Positions 24,545-37,329 of a stretch of DNA of 64,000 bases are shown in pieces (the first letter of the stretch is position 1; each line of letters opens with the position of its first letter). The position numbers and the translations under genes were made by a program. This DNA comes from Dichetophora obliterata (lineage: Eukaryota > Arthropoda > Insecta > Diptera > Sciomyzidae), in assembly GCA_963920525.1 (NCBI GenBank), contig OY986438.1:183890888-183954887 (forward strand), read 5' to 3'. Below the pieces are notes generated by a model, which worked only from the letters and a program-made list of their open reading frames with translations, made no database searches and was not told the DNA's origin.

Positions 24545-26711
24545 ATATTTGGTTCAAGTATTTCTATACTTGGAAAATATTTTAAAATTGTTTGCCACAA
24601 GTCATTTAATATATAAAAATATTTGTTGCCGTAAGTATTTGGATTATTTGTGAAAATAGTTTAGAGATGAATTTGGCACAAGTAAGATGCAAGTATTCCT
24701 TCAACATATTCATACTTATACTTCCGACAAACATTTTTTTTTTCTTAGTTTAAGTGACGAACTTCACAAAAAATGTATTCTTGTAAAGTAATGTTCTTTA
24801 TGCTCGTTAATAAATTGTTTATATTGGGCTTTATTTCAATATTAGACATTTGTGTTCTTATAATTTTATTTTGCTCTATTTCGATTTACATTGCAAGCTA
24901 TCTTCAAGGCTGGTAAGAAAAAAGGTAATTTTCCGTTCTTTATATTCCTGCATTTTATTTTGCACATTATATGTTCTAGAAGAAATGTGGTGAATCAGAT
25001 GGCAAATACTCAAGGTTAAAGTCACAGATAGTACACTAAAAAAAATCTATTTTTTGTTCTCCTGAAAAATACATAACTTATGTATTATTATAAATACATA
25101 ACCAATGTTTTTTTTTTTGGAAATTCTTATATATTTGAGCTATCAAATATAGTATTTAAATGTATCAAATCTGGCAAATATCTTAAACACTTTTCACTAA
25201 ATTGAAAAAAAAACCTGTACAACGAATAAAGGTGTCTCTTCTCAATACATGTAATTCGTAATTTCTTTTGAATTTTTTTACTTTGAAAATACAAAGGGAA
25301 TAGCAAAGAGTCAGTTGGTTTCTTAAGCAAACTTTTACATTATTTTGAAAAGAAAACTTTCATATCTAAAATCTATATAAATATATCAATTAACTGTCTC
25401 TGAGGTCACCTTTCTTGAATTAAAACAAAGTAAGTTCTTTCATACATGGACTTTACTGCTCAATTAATAACATTTCATTATTAAATCTGCTTACTCAACA
25501 TTAATTCGCTACCTAAAGCTCATAATGCAGTTTATCAATTAATTACTCTATCCTAATAGGAATATTTTTTTTTGACTCATTCACAGTGGTCCAAACTGAA
25601 ATTATTTTGCGTTATTTTGTCGAACTGATAAAAACTAATTAGAAATAACTAAGCTCTTTACCAGCTACGAAGACATTAATAGACTGCTTTAACAGCATTT
25701 GCTTAAGCTTTAACACAATAATAAATGCCAATACATTCGAAGGACTTAACATGAATGCGTTTGTTCGCACTTCGCATGTTCATATCGTTGCTTAAAAAGG
25801 ACATGTATGTATGTATATCCACATCATTATAGTAAATAGTAGTTTGTGTTACTGTTACGCCATGTTGCGCTTTTATGTGTGTGTTAATAAATTGACGCAA
25901 TTTGGACGCCATTATGACAACGGTAGTAAATTCAAGGATCATGCGTGCCCAGAATAACAAAAAAAAAAGGCATATCATTTGATTCTTCTGCCTTCCATAG
26001 CGAAGGGTCTACATTTTGTATGTTTATGTTTGTGCGTAAATTATTGTCACTCTGATTTCTTATTTGCAAGGCAGATTTTTTGAAACCAATTCATTCGGGT
26101 ACCCTAAACAAGCAATAATATCAATGGGCACTAATTTACCAAGAAAAGATACAAATACTAACAAAAAACAAAATAAGGTTGAAGAATAACAAACATGCAA
26201 ATTACACAGAATTGCCTTTTTTGACACCATAACAAAGTACTTGTTAGGAATACCAAATCGAGGTAGATAAAACTCTTTTTTATAAAAACCTCAACAATTT
26301 TATGAGAAATACGTGCTTATTTAATGATTATAAATGGAAGTTGCCGTCCTTTATGTATGATTAATGGTAGTGTTGAACATTTAAAGAAATGTAGTTTAGT
26401 TTGATTAATTTAATAATTTTACTCGTGTTTCAAATTTCAGACTTTTAAACAGACTATGCAATAAGAAGCTTCAAATATAAATTTTTTTCTTACAGCAACA
26501 TTTGATAGAACGTGATGCAAAAATAATTTAATGAAATAGTAATGGTGGTATGTTTATTTAGTAGAATTGAGCTGTTTGTACAACCCAAGTTTATAATTAT
26601 TTAAATATTTTATGTGTGTCTTAGTTGAAAATTTTTCTTTTACATATACACTTAATTTTCTCTTAAAGATATTTTTATATTTGTTTTTGCTTAAAATTAA
26701 TTTGATTAGTT
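24545..26711. other. intron DNA, nothing recognised
   Basis: More than 2 kb of AT-rich sequence with no inverted ends, coding remnant or RNA gene that I can support. Small ATGTATGTATGTATAT run near 25804. Confidence 0.45.
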
Positions 26712-26712
26712 C

Positions 26713-27367
26713 CCTGCAGTGTAAGACTAGTCAGCATTAAAACATGAGTAGTATTTATACTAGTCAAAACAAACTAGTTTATATTTTGTCAAAATTTACT
26801 AGTTGCAAAAGTAGTTTAAACCCAACTAGTTTTTGTCAAGTCACATTAAACCAGTTGTAAAACTAGCCAAAATCAAACTATACTACATATTATCAAAATC
26901 AACCAGTTCCAAAACCAGTTGGAGCTGGGTACCCCATTGGAACAAACTAATAATAAACAAATTAAAACATATAAAAACTAATTTAAAAACATGTAGTATA
27001 CCATAAACATGGTATTTCATCAAATAGCTTTAACTTTAGCCTTTAGCTAATATTTTGTTGTAAAAATATATGTTCTTTGAACCTATGAACTATTGAAAAA
27101 ATATGAACCTATGAACTAGTTTTAATTCGATAATTACTATATTGGTTAAAAACTAGTCACAACCCAACTAGAACTTTACTTTACATAAGAAATGAGTTGT
27201 TAACTAGTTAAAACCTTATCTATAGTAAGACAATTGTCTTTTCCAATGACATCACCACGTAAAAAATACCAGTCGGTTCTATGAGAATAGGACATAAATC
27301 GAACTAGTTGTTGGATATTTCCAACTAGTTGTTGACTGGTATAAATCTAGTTGATTACACTGCAGGG
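26713..27367. mobile_element. CTAGT-motif element, twin copy A
   Basis: About 655 bp with inverted ends CCTGCAGTGTAA/TTACACTGCAGG. The body is studded with ACTAGT, AACTAGTT and CAACTAG words in both orientations. It matches 60192-60846 with only about seven substitutions seen by eye over the full length (for example CAAAATTT against CACGATTT). No transposase frame and no clean target duplication. Confidence 0.88.
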
Positions 27368-27551
27368 TTATTAATAAAATAGATTTCCTGTAAAGAAATA
27401 TTTTGTGCTGAATGTGACATCAAGATGACAATATTAAAATATGTACATGCCGCACTCTTTCTTATGAAGGCAGTATAGTTCAGAGGAATCTTGTTTAGAA
27501 AAGTATAAATTATGTTTTTTTCTTTTACCGAAATTCATTAGTCTTACAAAG

Positions 27552-27978
27552 CCTAGCAAAGAAACAGTTTAGATGAAAAGACTTTAGGAGCATTCGAGAG
27601 AAAGATTCTTCGTAAGATCTACGGACCAATCTGCGTCAATGGCGAGTACCGAATACGGTGGAATGATGAACTGTATGAGCTGTACGCTGACATCGACATA
27701 GTCAAGCGCATTAAAATCGAGCAGCTTCGCTGGCTAGGTCATGTTCAGCGCATGAAAGACGATGCTCCAGTGAAGAAAACATTCGATTCGGTACCCAGCG
27801 GCGGTATACGCAGAAGAGGACTACCGCATCTTCGTTGGAAAGACCAAATAGAGGACAACCTGACGAGGCTTGGAATTTCCAACTGGCGCCAGCAAGCGAA
27901 AGACAGAAATGGCTGGCGCAAATTCTTAGATGAGGCCAAGACCGACATACGGTTGTAGCGCCAACTAAGTAAGTAAGT
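27552..27978 (+). pseudogene. 5'-truncated RTE-like retrotransposon 3' end
   Basis: An open frame from about 27557 to a TAG at 27956-27958 encodes the C-terminal tail of an endonuclease/reverse-transcriptase polyprotein: LGAFERKILRKIYGPI, then IEQLRWLGHVQRMKDDAP, GGIRRRGLPHLRWKDQIE and NWRQQAKDRNGWRKFLDEAK. A short (TAAG)n tail follows. The 12-bp target AGTCTTACAAAG is duplicated at 27540-27551 and 27979-27990, so both insertion edges are known. Polymerase and endonuclease domains are absent because of 5' truncation. The open frame and intact duplication suggest a fairly recent insertion. Confidence 0.85.
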
Positions 27979-28700
27979 AGTCTTACAAAGAAACCTGTTT
28001 TGCTCTTACTTTCCTTGCTGATACATAAGGTTTACTTGGTATAATGCAATGGTAGCCTAATGTACCTTTTACTGTTAAAGTCTTTAAAAATCTTGGTTCT
28101 AATTTTTTTCTCTTTTTCATATTAATAAATATTTAATGATTAAAATATTAATATTTAATGATTAAAATATTAATATTTTTTTAGAAAATTTAAATGAAAA
28201 ACTGGGGAGGGACTTTGCTGCCCATTCATAAAGGTCTACTTAGGTTTGATTTGGTTCACTGATTCCTTGCAGGCTAGCACAGTAGCCAACCTCTTCGGTG
28301 TTTTATCCAAGCCATCGCAAGCACCTTTACCATGGAAAATTGGAAAAAGTGCTAATCTGCATTAAGTCCAAAATCTTTTCTATGTTGTAAGATTAACATT
28401 TTTTTTTATTTTGTATTGGCAACTCGCTCCATCAGAAAAATATATGATATTTTGGATTCAAGAAAATTTTTCTTTAAGAAATCTAATGAAATGCTTTTGG
28501 AACAAAAGCACAGCAATTGTGTCTTGATTTATACAGTCAGATATGATTACAAAACTTAACATTTTTATTTCGTCATTACCTTCTGTAGTGAATGCCTTGA
28601 ACAGCATCCTGAAGAACAAAAGAATAATTTTCTGAAAAATTATGATAACAATGCATTATTTTGCCATCAGTTCATCTTTTCTTCTGTTTATAATACAATA

Positions 28701-29152
28701 GGGCTGTTCACAATCCTGTGCAAATGTTCTTGCATCATAGCATTTGGAAAATGGTAGAGTATATTTTTACTCTACACTAACAAAATATACAAGGATGCAT
28801 TTACTACGCAATTGGAAATATGCAACACTAAAACCCATAGTTTATATTTACTATACATATGCAATACTGCAATTCACACTGACAACTGATAGTTGAAAAA
28901 AGAAAAACTGAAAGAAGAATTGATATGGAAAAGAAAGTGTTTTCGATATTAAATTTAATAATAATAAAATTTAATTGTTTATTATTTTGCTTTTCATCGA
29001 TCAGCTGTGAATTTTATGTTTTGCAACAATTGTTGTGAAGTAAACCGAAAAATACCGTTCACAATTGGTGGCAAATTTTTGCAATTGTAAAACTTTCTTT
29101 TTTACAATTGCAAAAATTTGTAATCTTAAATGCACAAGATTGTGAATAGCCC
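28701..29152. mobile_element. 452-bp MITE, GGGCTGTTCACAATC ends, TA target
   Basis: Inverted ends GGGCTGTTCACAATCCTGTGCA-like (left) and its near-complement (right), flanked by TA at 28699-28700 and 29153-29154. Termini resemble those of the small palindromic element at 57961. No coding sequence. Confidence 0.75.
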
Positions 29153-29154
29153 TA

Positions 29155-30160
29155 ATATTATTTTTGACAAGAAATTAATGCAAAATAACTCTTTCCATTC
29201 TGATGCTGGTGATATCATTACTTGTAAAGTGGTTATATATGTATATAATATATATAAAAAATCGCTTCATTATTTTTACAATTTTGTATTTTGTAAAAAT
29301 ATAAGGCGCGTTCATTTGGTGCTGTCAAAAATGTTATTTACTCCTAGGGACGAGCACTAGAAAGCCGTTTGAAAAGTTCATTCAATTTTAATATATTTAT
29401 TTTAAACAGTAAAAAATTAATTTTACTGTATAAAATATAACAATTTATCTATCTAAAAGTTTAAGAACGAGCTAAATAGGAATAGTACAACCCGAGATAT
29501 TGCGAGTTAAGTAACACAAAATTTTTCAATTTTCCACAATTTTGACCTAACGGTATTCCGTAACAAAAATTTTTCGAGAAAAATCCCGATACACGTGTAA
29601 GCCTATTTTATGTAACGAAAATTTAAAAAAATGTTCCGCTGAATTTGAGACATTAAATCCTGGAAGGTGTGCAATTTGTAACAGAATGAACCATAGCAAG
29701 ACTCGTTTCTGCATATTTAATGGGAAAACGAAAACTAAATTCCACTCACGAGAAAATGGATAATCCTTTGTTAGGAAATGTTTTAAAAATCTTCGATTAA
29801 AAGGTGTTAGCTCCAGGTTCAAAAGGTAGATGAACGAGCTTCGTAAAATCGTGGTCACCGCATGTTCATGAAACGACCTATTTCTCCCTTTTTAACTTAT
29901 ACCTATTATAAATAAAAATCACTAATTATTTTTCGAAGCCACACAATGCGAAAAAATTGCCTAAAAAGTGTCCGCTTCAAAATAAAACTTACACTACAGT
30001 GGTGTCTTTACCTAAAAAACTTTTTTATTTTTTTTTTACTTTGTCGAAATGCATTTTATTTAGATTTATTTATTTATGAATTTCATCTACTGAGCTTCGC
30101 TCTTACAGATTACTTAAAATAAAACTTATAAGCTAGGTTGATATGGTATCTAAATTAATA
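29155..30160. other. intron DNA, no gene recognised
   Basis: AT-rich. Near 30050-30120 a TTTATTTATTTA run followed by GAGCTTCGCTCTTACAGA resembles the 3' tail of the adjoining reverse-transcriptase relic, so a second short copy of that tail is possible. Confidence 0.4.
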
Positions 30161-30164
30161 ATTT

Positions 30165-31950
30165 CTTTATTTATTTACGGATTCAATCTTGCAGACTTAT
30201 ACATTTAATTGAATACAGTTAATAAACTTAATCTAAATCTATACTCATTAACATTGAAATTTATTAATTGAGAAAGACTGTTGCACAAATCAACGCACCT
30301 AGCAATTGGTTCATTAGCAGCGTAAATTGTCCTATGAAAGGAATCAATGATTAATCTATTATTTCTTAAAACTCTAGGTGGGTTGTAAACACGAAATAAA
30401 CTAGACAGTTCCGAACACAAAAGTTTACCAGTAACAATATTATATGCAAACATTAAAGAAAAACCTTACGCCTATCCTGAAGGGAGGTTAGACCAAGAAA
30501 TTTACGCCTAGCTATATATGATGGGAGACCATCTGCCAGCAAATTTTACTTAAAGCATATTTAGTTAAACGTTTCTGAACACTCTCAATTTCATTAGAGT
30601 GAACATCAAAATATGGATTCCAAATCAGGCAGCAGTAATCTAAACGTCTTCTAACTAGAGCTACATACAGAGACTTTACCTTCAAAGGATCTTTGAAGTC
30701 TTGTGTATTTCTTTATATAAAATCAATCATAAAATATGCTTTGGCTGCAATAAGGTCTATATGTCTGGTAAATTTAAGTTTAGAGTCAAACAATACACCC
30801 AAGTCTTTGACTTCGTTTTTACGAGAAATATGACAATTATTGACTGAATAATCGAACATTATTTGGTCGGAACATTTAGTAAAAGAGACTACACTGCATT
30901 TATTTATATTTAATAGAAGTTTATTTGAAACGCACCAATTGTTTAAAATATCTAAATCAGACTGCAGATTATGACTGTCTGAAAGCTTCGAAATTTTTAA
31001 ATATAATTTAACATCATTCACAGACATAAGACACTTTGAGTGTTGAAAGTGCTGGGGTAAATCATTAATAAACACCAAGAATAGAAGCGGTCCACAATGA
31101 TTTCCTTGAGGTATACCGGAAAAAGCATCCACCAAAAATCGGATTTTAAAGATGCAATTTTCACAAAAAGTTTTCTGTTAGTTAAGAAACTTTTAAAGAA
31201 CTTAATAAGATGGTCAGAGACTCTAAACTGCTTCAACTTATTTAAAAGAAAAAGGTGGTCAACTTTATCGAACGCTTTTGAAAAGTCACTGTAGATAACA
31301 TCTAACTGGCTATGCTGCTCAAAGCTGTTGATTATCTGATTCCTAATCAACGCTAAATTAGTACATGTTGACCTTCCTGGTAGGAACCCATGTTGTAATG
31401 CACTTATATGGTTTTTTATACAAGATAAAAGCTTTGTTTTTAGGATATCATCAAAAAGTTCAGCAAACGTGTCTTGTTTAATGATCGCTCTGTAATTTAT
31501 AACATTGCATCGATCGCCGGATTTAAAAATAGGAGCTATCGAACAAGTTTTCCAATACTCTAAAAAGGTGCATTCATTTAAACATGACTGAAATAGCATT
31601 ACAAGTGGTGCAGTTATATTTACCACGCAAAGTTTAAATAGCATGGGTGGAAAACCGTCATGATCAGATTTATAACTTGGTTTTAGGTTCGAGATGGCAT
31701 TTATCACATCTTCATTTTTTATTAAAAAATTTTGCAATGGATTTGAAATTTGATGATCAAAGGAGAGACTCTGAGTATTATTATGTTTTTCGTAAACACT
31801 TTGAAAATATTTTGCAAATCGATTACAAGAATCCAGGGTGTTAAAAGACTTTTCGTTTAAGTATTCTAAGCTTCAAGGAAATTCATTAGTTTTCCGCTTC
31901 GTATTTACAAAGTCCCAAAAAACAGAAGGATAAGATTTCAGTTTGACTCG
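30165..31950 (-). pseudogene. Jockey/CR1-type reverse transcriptase relic, 5'-truncated
   Basis: Reading right to left are SVFWDFVNTKRKTNE near 31925, ISNLKPSYKSDHDGFPPMLF, APIFKSGDRCNVINYRAI, the QHGFLPGRSTCTNLALI block, DFSKAFDKVDH (RT motif A), then a frameshift near 31120. After it come GIPQGNHCGPLLFLVFINDL and VNDVKLYLK where functional enzymes have x-A-D-D. Downstream are YVALVRRRLDYCCLIWNPYF (about 30600) and VYNPPRVLRNNRLIIDSFHR (about 30390). The catalytic A-D-D is V-N-D, so it is dead by substitution as well as by frameshift and stops. The endonuclease end is missing. The exact clade cannot be fixed by eye. Confidence 0.85.
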
Positions 31951-32091
31951 ATGTTAAACATATATTGTTTGTATTATGTTAATGTATTATGTTAATGGGC
32001 CTTTAATATTTTAAATCAAAGAAAACTAAATTTTTTTAGGTACAAAAGCTTAAAAAGTTAACTATATGTATTATGTATTTCTAAAGAGCAG

Positions 32092-32260
32092 TGCACGGTT
32101 AAAAATCTTGGACTAAATTTAAAACTTTTTTGGATTACATATAGGACAACACCAAAATAAGTTACTTTTTAATACAAGAAAAACTTTAAAATTTTTTAAA
32201 AGTTAAAAAAAGCATTATAAATATCAACTTAATATAAAAAAATAATCTGACCATTTCATG
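32092..32260. repeat. arm of ACGGTTAAAAATCTTGGAC family, copy 1
   Basis: Begins CACGGTTAAAAATCTTGGAC then TAAATTTAAAACTTTTTTGG. A family of inverted ends with this sequence also occurs at 33622-33655 (inverted), 33767-34247 (both ends), 50384 and 52958-52988, and 53878-53923. Here the partner end is probably 33655, enclosing the sequences between. Confidence 0.6.
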
Positions 32261-32329
32261 ACTTGACCACACGTCCTCTGATGTGTTGGACCAACACCTT
32301 ATTCATTCGTTCAACTCAGTTGTTAACAA

Positions 32330-32395
32330 GGTTTTGCTCATTTTGCATTAATGCGATTGCATTCGTAAGCTTTCAGGAACGTGGGTTCGAGACCC
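32330..32395 (+). repeat. tRNA-like B-box remnant
   Basis: AACGTGGGTTCGAGACCCAC matches an RNA polymerase III B box (GGTTCGANNCC). I see no A box upstream, so this is a SINE fragment at most and not a tRNA gene. The inverse copy CTCGAACCCACGTTCC lies near 33911. Confidence 0.45.
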
Positions 32396-33060
32396 ACCCA
32401 GCCAAACTTTTGATACAAATGTAACATGCAATCTTAGGAACACTGCTTCTAGAAGACATTCTATAGATCCAATTGTGCTTCTTCTTAGCCTTATCAAGAA
32501 TCGCTTTCGAGAGACATTCTCATAAACTACTTCTGGAAGACATTCAAATAGCATTTAAATTGAATCAAAGTAAAACAAATATGTATAATTGCAATCAATG
32601 TTTAAGATATTTGCCGTGGGATTCTTTAAACTCCCAACAAAACCCAACCACTTCCTACTTCCAGCATCAAAATGCCGTGAAAATCGAGAAAAGGGATATT
32701 TTACGTGGGATTTTTTTGCACCCCAACAAAACCCTAACACTTCTCATTCCCAAAACCAAAATTGCGAGAAAATTGGGAAAAGGGATATATTCCGTAGGAT
32801 ATTTTTAAACCCCCCCTAATCAAAAAAACCATTCCATTCCATGGTATGCCTTTTCAAAGTTCTCCTAGAAAACACCTACTAGAATCCTTTCAATGAAGGG
32901 ATCAAAGAAATATTCCATTGAAAAAATTCTGAAAGTACTTCTAGAGAAGACTAAGGAAAGCATTCCTTCCAATGACGTGTATATGTTAGAAGAATACCTT
33001 CTGGGTATAAAAGTGGAAGGGATGGAATTCCAGACTTTCCCTTCCACTTTAGCTTATTTT
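32395..33060. repeat. ~600-bp dispersed repeat, copy 2
   Basis: Partner of 23155-23760. This copy is longer and contains a triplicated ~75-bp subunit (CCGTGGGAT / CCCAACAAAACCC / CGAGAAAAGGGATATTTTA). Confidence 0.7.
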
Positions 33061-33766
33061 GGAAACACTTTTTTGCTTAGCAGCTAACAGGCATGCTACA
33101 AAGGCCAGTATACTTTCTCTGTAGTTCGAAAAACTCAATACATTCACATTTTCTTACAAATACACTCACACTGGCTTCACTTTCACGCCACTTTCATCGC
33201 TACTGGCAACGAAATTTCAGAGCCAGTGGATTTTGACAGCAGCGCCCAGTGTATGTCAAAAATAGGGATATCAGTAGTGTTTTGAATTACTTGTGGTGGA
33301 TTTATTTCGGGTTTTTCTCGATTTCGTACAGGAAGCAACACTAATAGCTTGTTTACAATATAAAGTAAAGCACACGCAAACTGCAATAGCGAGAACCTTC
33401 GCATACGATGAATTTTTTTGAATGAACTTCCACGTGCATGTGGAAGCACCTCTTGCTACTGGCATTAAAGTTCGATATTTTTTTAATTACTCGAACAGTA
33501 CACGTATTCTTTCGCACTTTCACTGTCACAGGCCTGTGTAACCGGCCTATAAATTAAACTAAAGTAGGCATTAAAAGTAGTACTTTTTGGATTAAAAATT
33601 CCTTAAAACGAAAGTTGGGATTAAAAAGTAGTCCAACATTTTTAACAGTTTGGAACTTTTTAAAAATAGCTGCATAATTTTGAGAGATTTTGATAGGAAA
33701 AAAAAAATCTAAAAAAAATTTTAAATATGTTTTTTACATGAATTGTTCCCATCGGATTCTACACTG

Positions 33767-34247
33767 TTAAAAATTTTGGACTAATTTTTAATCAAAACTT
33801 TGGATTAAAGGAATTTTTTATTCAAAAGCTACTGTTTTTAATCCATACTTTAGTTTAATTTATTTAATATAAAAAAAGTTCAAGTTTTAGACTATTTTTG
33901 GACTAAGAATTTAGCTGCGTCTCGAACCCACGTTCCCAAAAGCTTACTTGCTTATGCAATGAAGCAAAATAAGCGAAACTTTGTTAGCAACTGCGATAGG
34001 CGAGTGGATAAGATATCGAACCGTCAGACGAGAGGACGTTTGTTAAAATCAGGAGATGGTCAGACTGTTTATATTGTTTTTTGCTAACATGCATTCTGAA
34101 AATTTTTGACTATTTGTGGATTAAAAAGTCATCCTTTTGGACTAGAAAATTTTACACTTTTCCTTGGATAAAACAAATTGTTTTTGGTGTTTTTCTATAT
34201 GTAATCCAAAAAGGCTTAAAATTTAGTACAAGATTTTTAATCGTGTA
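33767..34247. mobile_element. ~480-bp element of the ACGGTTAAAAATCTTGGAC family
   Basis: Left end ACACTGTTAAAAATTTTGGA, right end AGTACAAGATTTTTAATCGT (inverted). Body words such as AATCCAAAAAG recur in both orientations. It contains CGTCTCGAACCCACG, a B box on the minus strand. No transposase. Confidence 0.6.
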
Positions 34248-34319
34248 TGAATTGTTGCTATAAGACTTGAAAATTTATATTTTTTTATAGCTGCCTACTG
34301 TACAGCTTTATGTATATGG

Positions 34320-34650
34320 GGCATTCCATACAAACCCGAGTAAAAATATGAGCGGGCGAATAGCGGTCGATCGTGGGCCGCACGGCCGTACAAGGGTCAA
34401 AGATGGCCTAAAAATAATCTAAAGAGCCCAGCGGCCAAAAGTTGGATAAGAAAACTGCCGTATAAGACCTAAATTAAGTTGTATGGCCGCAGTGCGGCCG
34501 CAGAACGGTTGCCTCGCCGTTGTACAGTCAAGATTATTTAAAAACGGCCGTTGTACAGTCAAGATTACTTAAAAACGGCCTCTATACGTCCGCTGTACAG
34601 CCCAGTTTATTTAAAGATGGCCTCTGTACGGCCAAAATTTTGTCTCAAAG
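34320..34650. repeat. CGGCCG-motif GC island
   Basis: Words such as GCGGCCGC, ACGGCCGTAC, TGTACGGCC and ACGGCCGTTGTACAGTCAAG recur every 20-40 bp in an otherwise AT-rich region, with a tandem pair near 34530-34580. CTGTACAGC sequences lie at both margins. Probably a non-autonomous element of the dense-motif kind. No inverted ends could be fixed. Confidence 0.6.
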
Positions 34651-35795
34651 AGGACATGTGCGCCTTTTTGTATGCTTTCGAATAATGTTTACTTAAACTC
34701 AATCATATTATTTTTTGATTGCAAAAACCAAATTTTTTTAAATTTTGACCAGATTTTTTTATTTATTTTTTTTTGTTAGAAGGAAAAGCCAAAACATTTT
34801 TCTGAATACTGGTAGAATTTGAGTGTGGACACTTGAATATTTACGGAGCAATTAATTTTTCAATCGCAACTTACACGTACGAAGCGTACCGCAGAATGCT
34901 TTTCTAAACTTGTCAGTTCATTGTCTATTGCAAAAAACGTTCCGGTGGCAATGTCAGAAATGTCGTTTTTTAAATTTAAAGATCGCTGTTGCAATCTAAT
35001 TGAAGTGAAAAATTCATTCGTCAGTAAGTTGCGTCAGTAAATATTAAAGCAGCGATGCCCAGCGCCTAACTCTTTCCACTCTTTTACAACAACTCCAATA
35101 TTTTCTTGATTGTTGTAATTCGCCGAATTCAGTTTGCAATTTCAGCCTCGCTTCTTAATGCTATCTTATTTGTGCTGTCGAGCCATCGATAGCCTGGGTT
35201 GCCAGGTGCCTTTCACCATTTACCCCTAGATTGGATTTCAAATTCCCCTAAAATTATCTTCAAAAATTTTTTCGAAAAACATACAAAAATTTCATAGAAG
35301 ACAACTCACTCTTCACTAAACAACAAAGGCCGACTTCCTTTGTATTTAGTTTTTGCACAGAATCAATCAATTGCAAGTAAAGCGCGAAGCAAGTTTGTAG
35401 TGAAGTGGGAAATGATTGGTAATTTATTTGAAGTGCTGCCAATTCAGCTGTTTTTATAAAGTGTTGCTGAAACACCCAAGAAGCCAAATATCTTCTTTTC
35501 TTACATTTTTAGCATAATTTTAAGGAAAAGTAAGAAAACTTTATTTCCAAAGGTCAATTTTTCAAGTACCCCAAAAAAACACTAAAAAATATTAAACCTC
35601 CCTAAAAAACCCCAAAAGATTGATTACCCCCAAAATCCCTCAACACAGTTAAAAAACTCCTAAGTCTAGGAGGAAATCCCCTAACCTGGCAACACTGTCG
35701 ATAGCTGTTTTGCGTGCGCATGTTGTTTTGTGCATTGGCACAATCGATCGCCGCTAGACGTTTATAGACGTTAACAGCTTGCGTCGTATTCTTTA

Positions 35796-37113
35796 CACAC
35801 TGTCTCCACCAGACTTGTGATGTATTTAAATACAACGTATTTAAAATACTATTTAAATACTTCTTAAATACTGGTCCAAGTAATTGAAAAATAAATACCA
35901 GATACAAATACTACGTATTGGTATTTGAAAAAAAAACATAAATACTTGGTATTTGAAAAAGTAAATACAAACACCAATACTTGAGTATTTGCAAGGCTGA
36001 ATTTTCAAATACTGGCAAATACTATTTAAAAGTATTTAGTAAATACTTTTAAATACTTGTGTAAATACTTAGTCAACATTGAATGTAACGTACCTTTTAT
36101 TTTTATATGCATGTTAGCTCGGTAAAGTGTGGTACAACACTGTGGTGGTTTTTTAATTGCATTGAAAACCACGCAATTGTTAATATCCTTAATGTGTTTT
36201 GTTCTGTTTTTGTTACTTCATAAATGAATTAAGGCTGTTGAAGGCCAATAACAACATATTAAAAAAATTTAAAGCTATTTAAATTAATTATACATAAGTA
36301 TTTTTATGATTTTTTTTTGTTTCGGTATACTTATATTGATAGAACTTCTGTGTTTTTTCTTTCTTTCTTGTTTTGGTTCTTTTTTTCACTAAAATGCATA
36401 TAAAAATTAAATGGTACGTTACATTTATAAATACATGACTAAGTATTTACTGAAGTATTTGAAAGTATTTACTAAATACTTTTAAATAGTATTTGCAAGT
36501 ATTTGAAAATTCAGCTCTGTAAATACTCATGTATTGGTATTTGTATTTATTTTTCAAATACCAAGTAATTGTGTTTTTGTTTTCAAATACCAATACGTAG
36601 TATTTGTATTTGGTATTTACTTTTCAATTACTTAGGTATTTCTATTTGGATTTGTGTTTTTATTTGAAAATCACAGGTCTGGTCTCCACTTACAATATTT
36701 AAATGCATGCGAACTGTCAAATGGAATTTCATGATATATATCTCAAGTGTAGATTCATATCATGCAATTCTTGATATATTTCATGATATGAATATATATA
36801 TACATATCTCTAGACATATTTCTTGAGATATATTTCATGAGATGAGCTGTCACTTTCTTGTAAAATATGTAAGTGTGTGCATTTTTAAAAACTTTTCAAG
36901 CAAAAAATATTGCAAAATCAATAAAAGAGTGAAAAAACATAAAATGGAATGGCGAATGGAAGAAATTATTAATTTAATAAACTTTTACAAACAATTCCAA
37001 AATTAAATTTCATGAGATGAAGTGCCCACCTAAATATTATAGTATGAAATCTGGATATCACGAAATTGAATTTGACAGTTCGCATGCAATCAAATATTGC
37101 AAGTGACAGTGTG
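35796..37113. mobile_element. Harbinger-like MITE interrupted by a hAT-like element
   Basis: After removing the 35810-36681 insertion, inverted ends of about 65 bp remain. The left end is CACACTGTC, TCCACTTACAATATTTAAAT and GCATGCGAACTGTCAAAT. The right end is the near-complement of this, ending at 37113. TTA flanks both ends (35793-35795 and 37114-37116). A 3-bp TTA duplication suggests PIF/Harbinger. The net length is about 440 bp. The interior repeats GATATATTTCATGATATGA-like words. Confidence 0.7.
35810..36681. mobile_element. 872-bp AAATACTT-motif foldback, hAT-like
   Basis: Inverted ends CAGACTTGTGAT/ATCACAGGTCTG and an exact 8-bp target duplication GTCTCCAC (35802-35809 and 36682-36689). 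The ~290-bp arms consist almost wholly of AAATACTT, TATTTGAAAA and CAAATACT words in inverted arrangement. The duplication and CAG termini point to hAT. There is no transposase. Confidence 0.88.
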
Positions 37114-37329
37114 TTATATTTTTCGTTGTGCGAATACACATTGAGAAAAAGTTAATGAATATTTGCAGGTTGGTACTTTTTTATATTGCATCAGAATAAC
37201 TAATCTTTATAGGGTTTATTGTACCCTTGAAAAATGGCAAGAAAAGAATTTGCGGAAAACTGGGATTTTTCCTATATTTTCATAGATAATAAAAGATTAA
37301 AAAGATCTAAATCTTAATAATATAACAGT

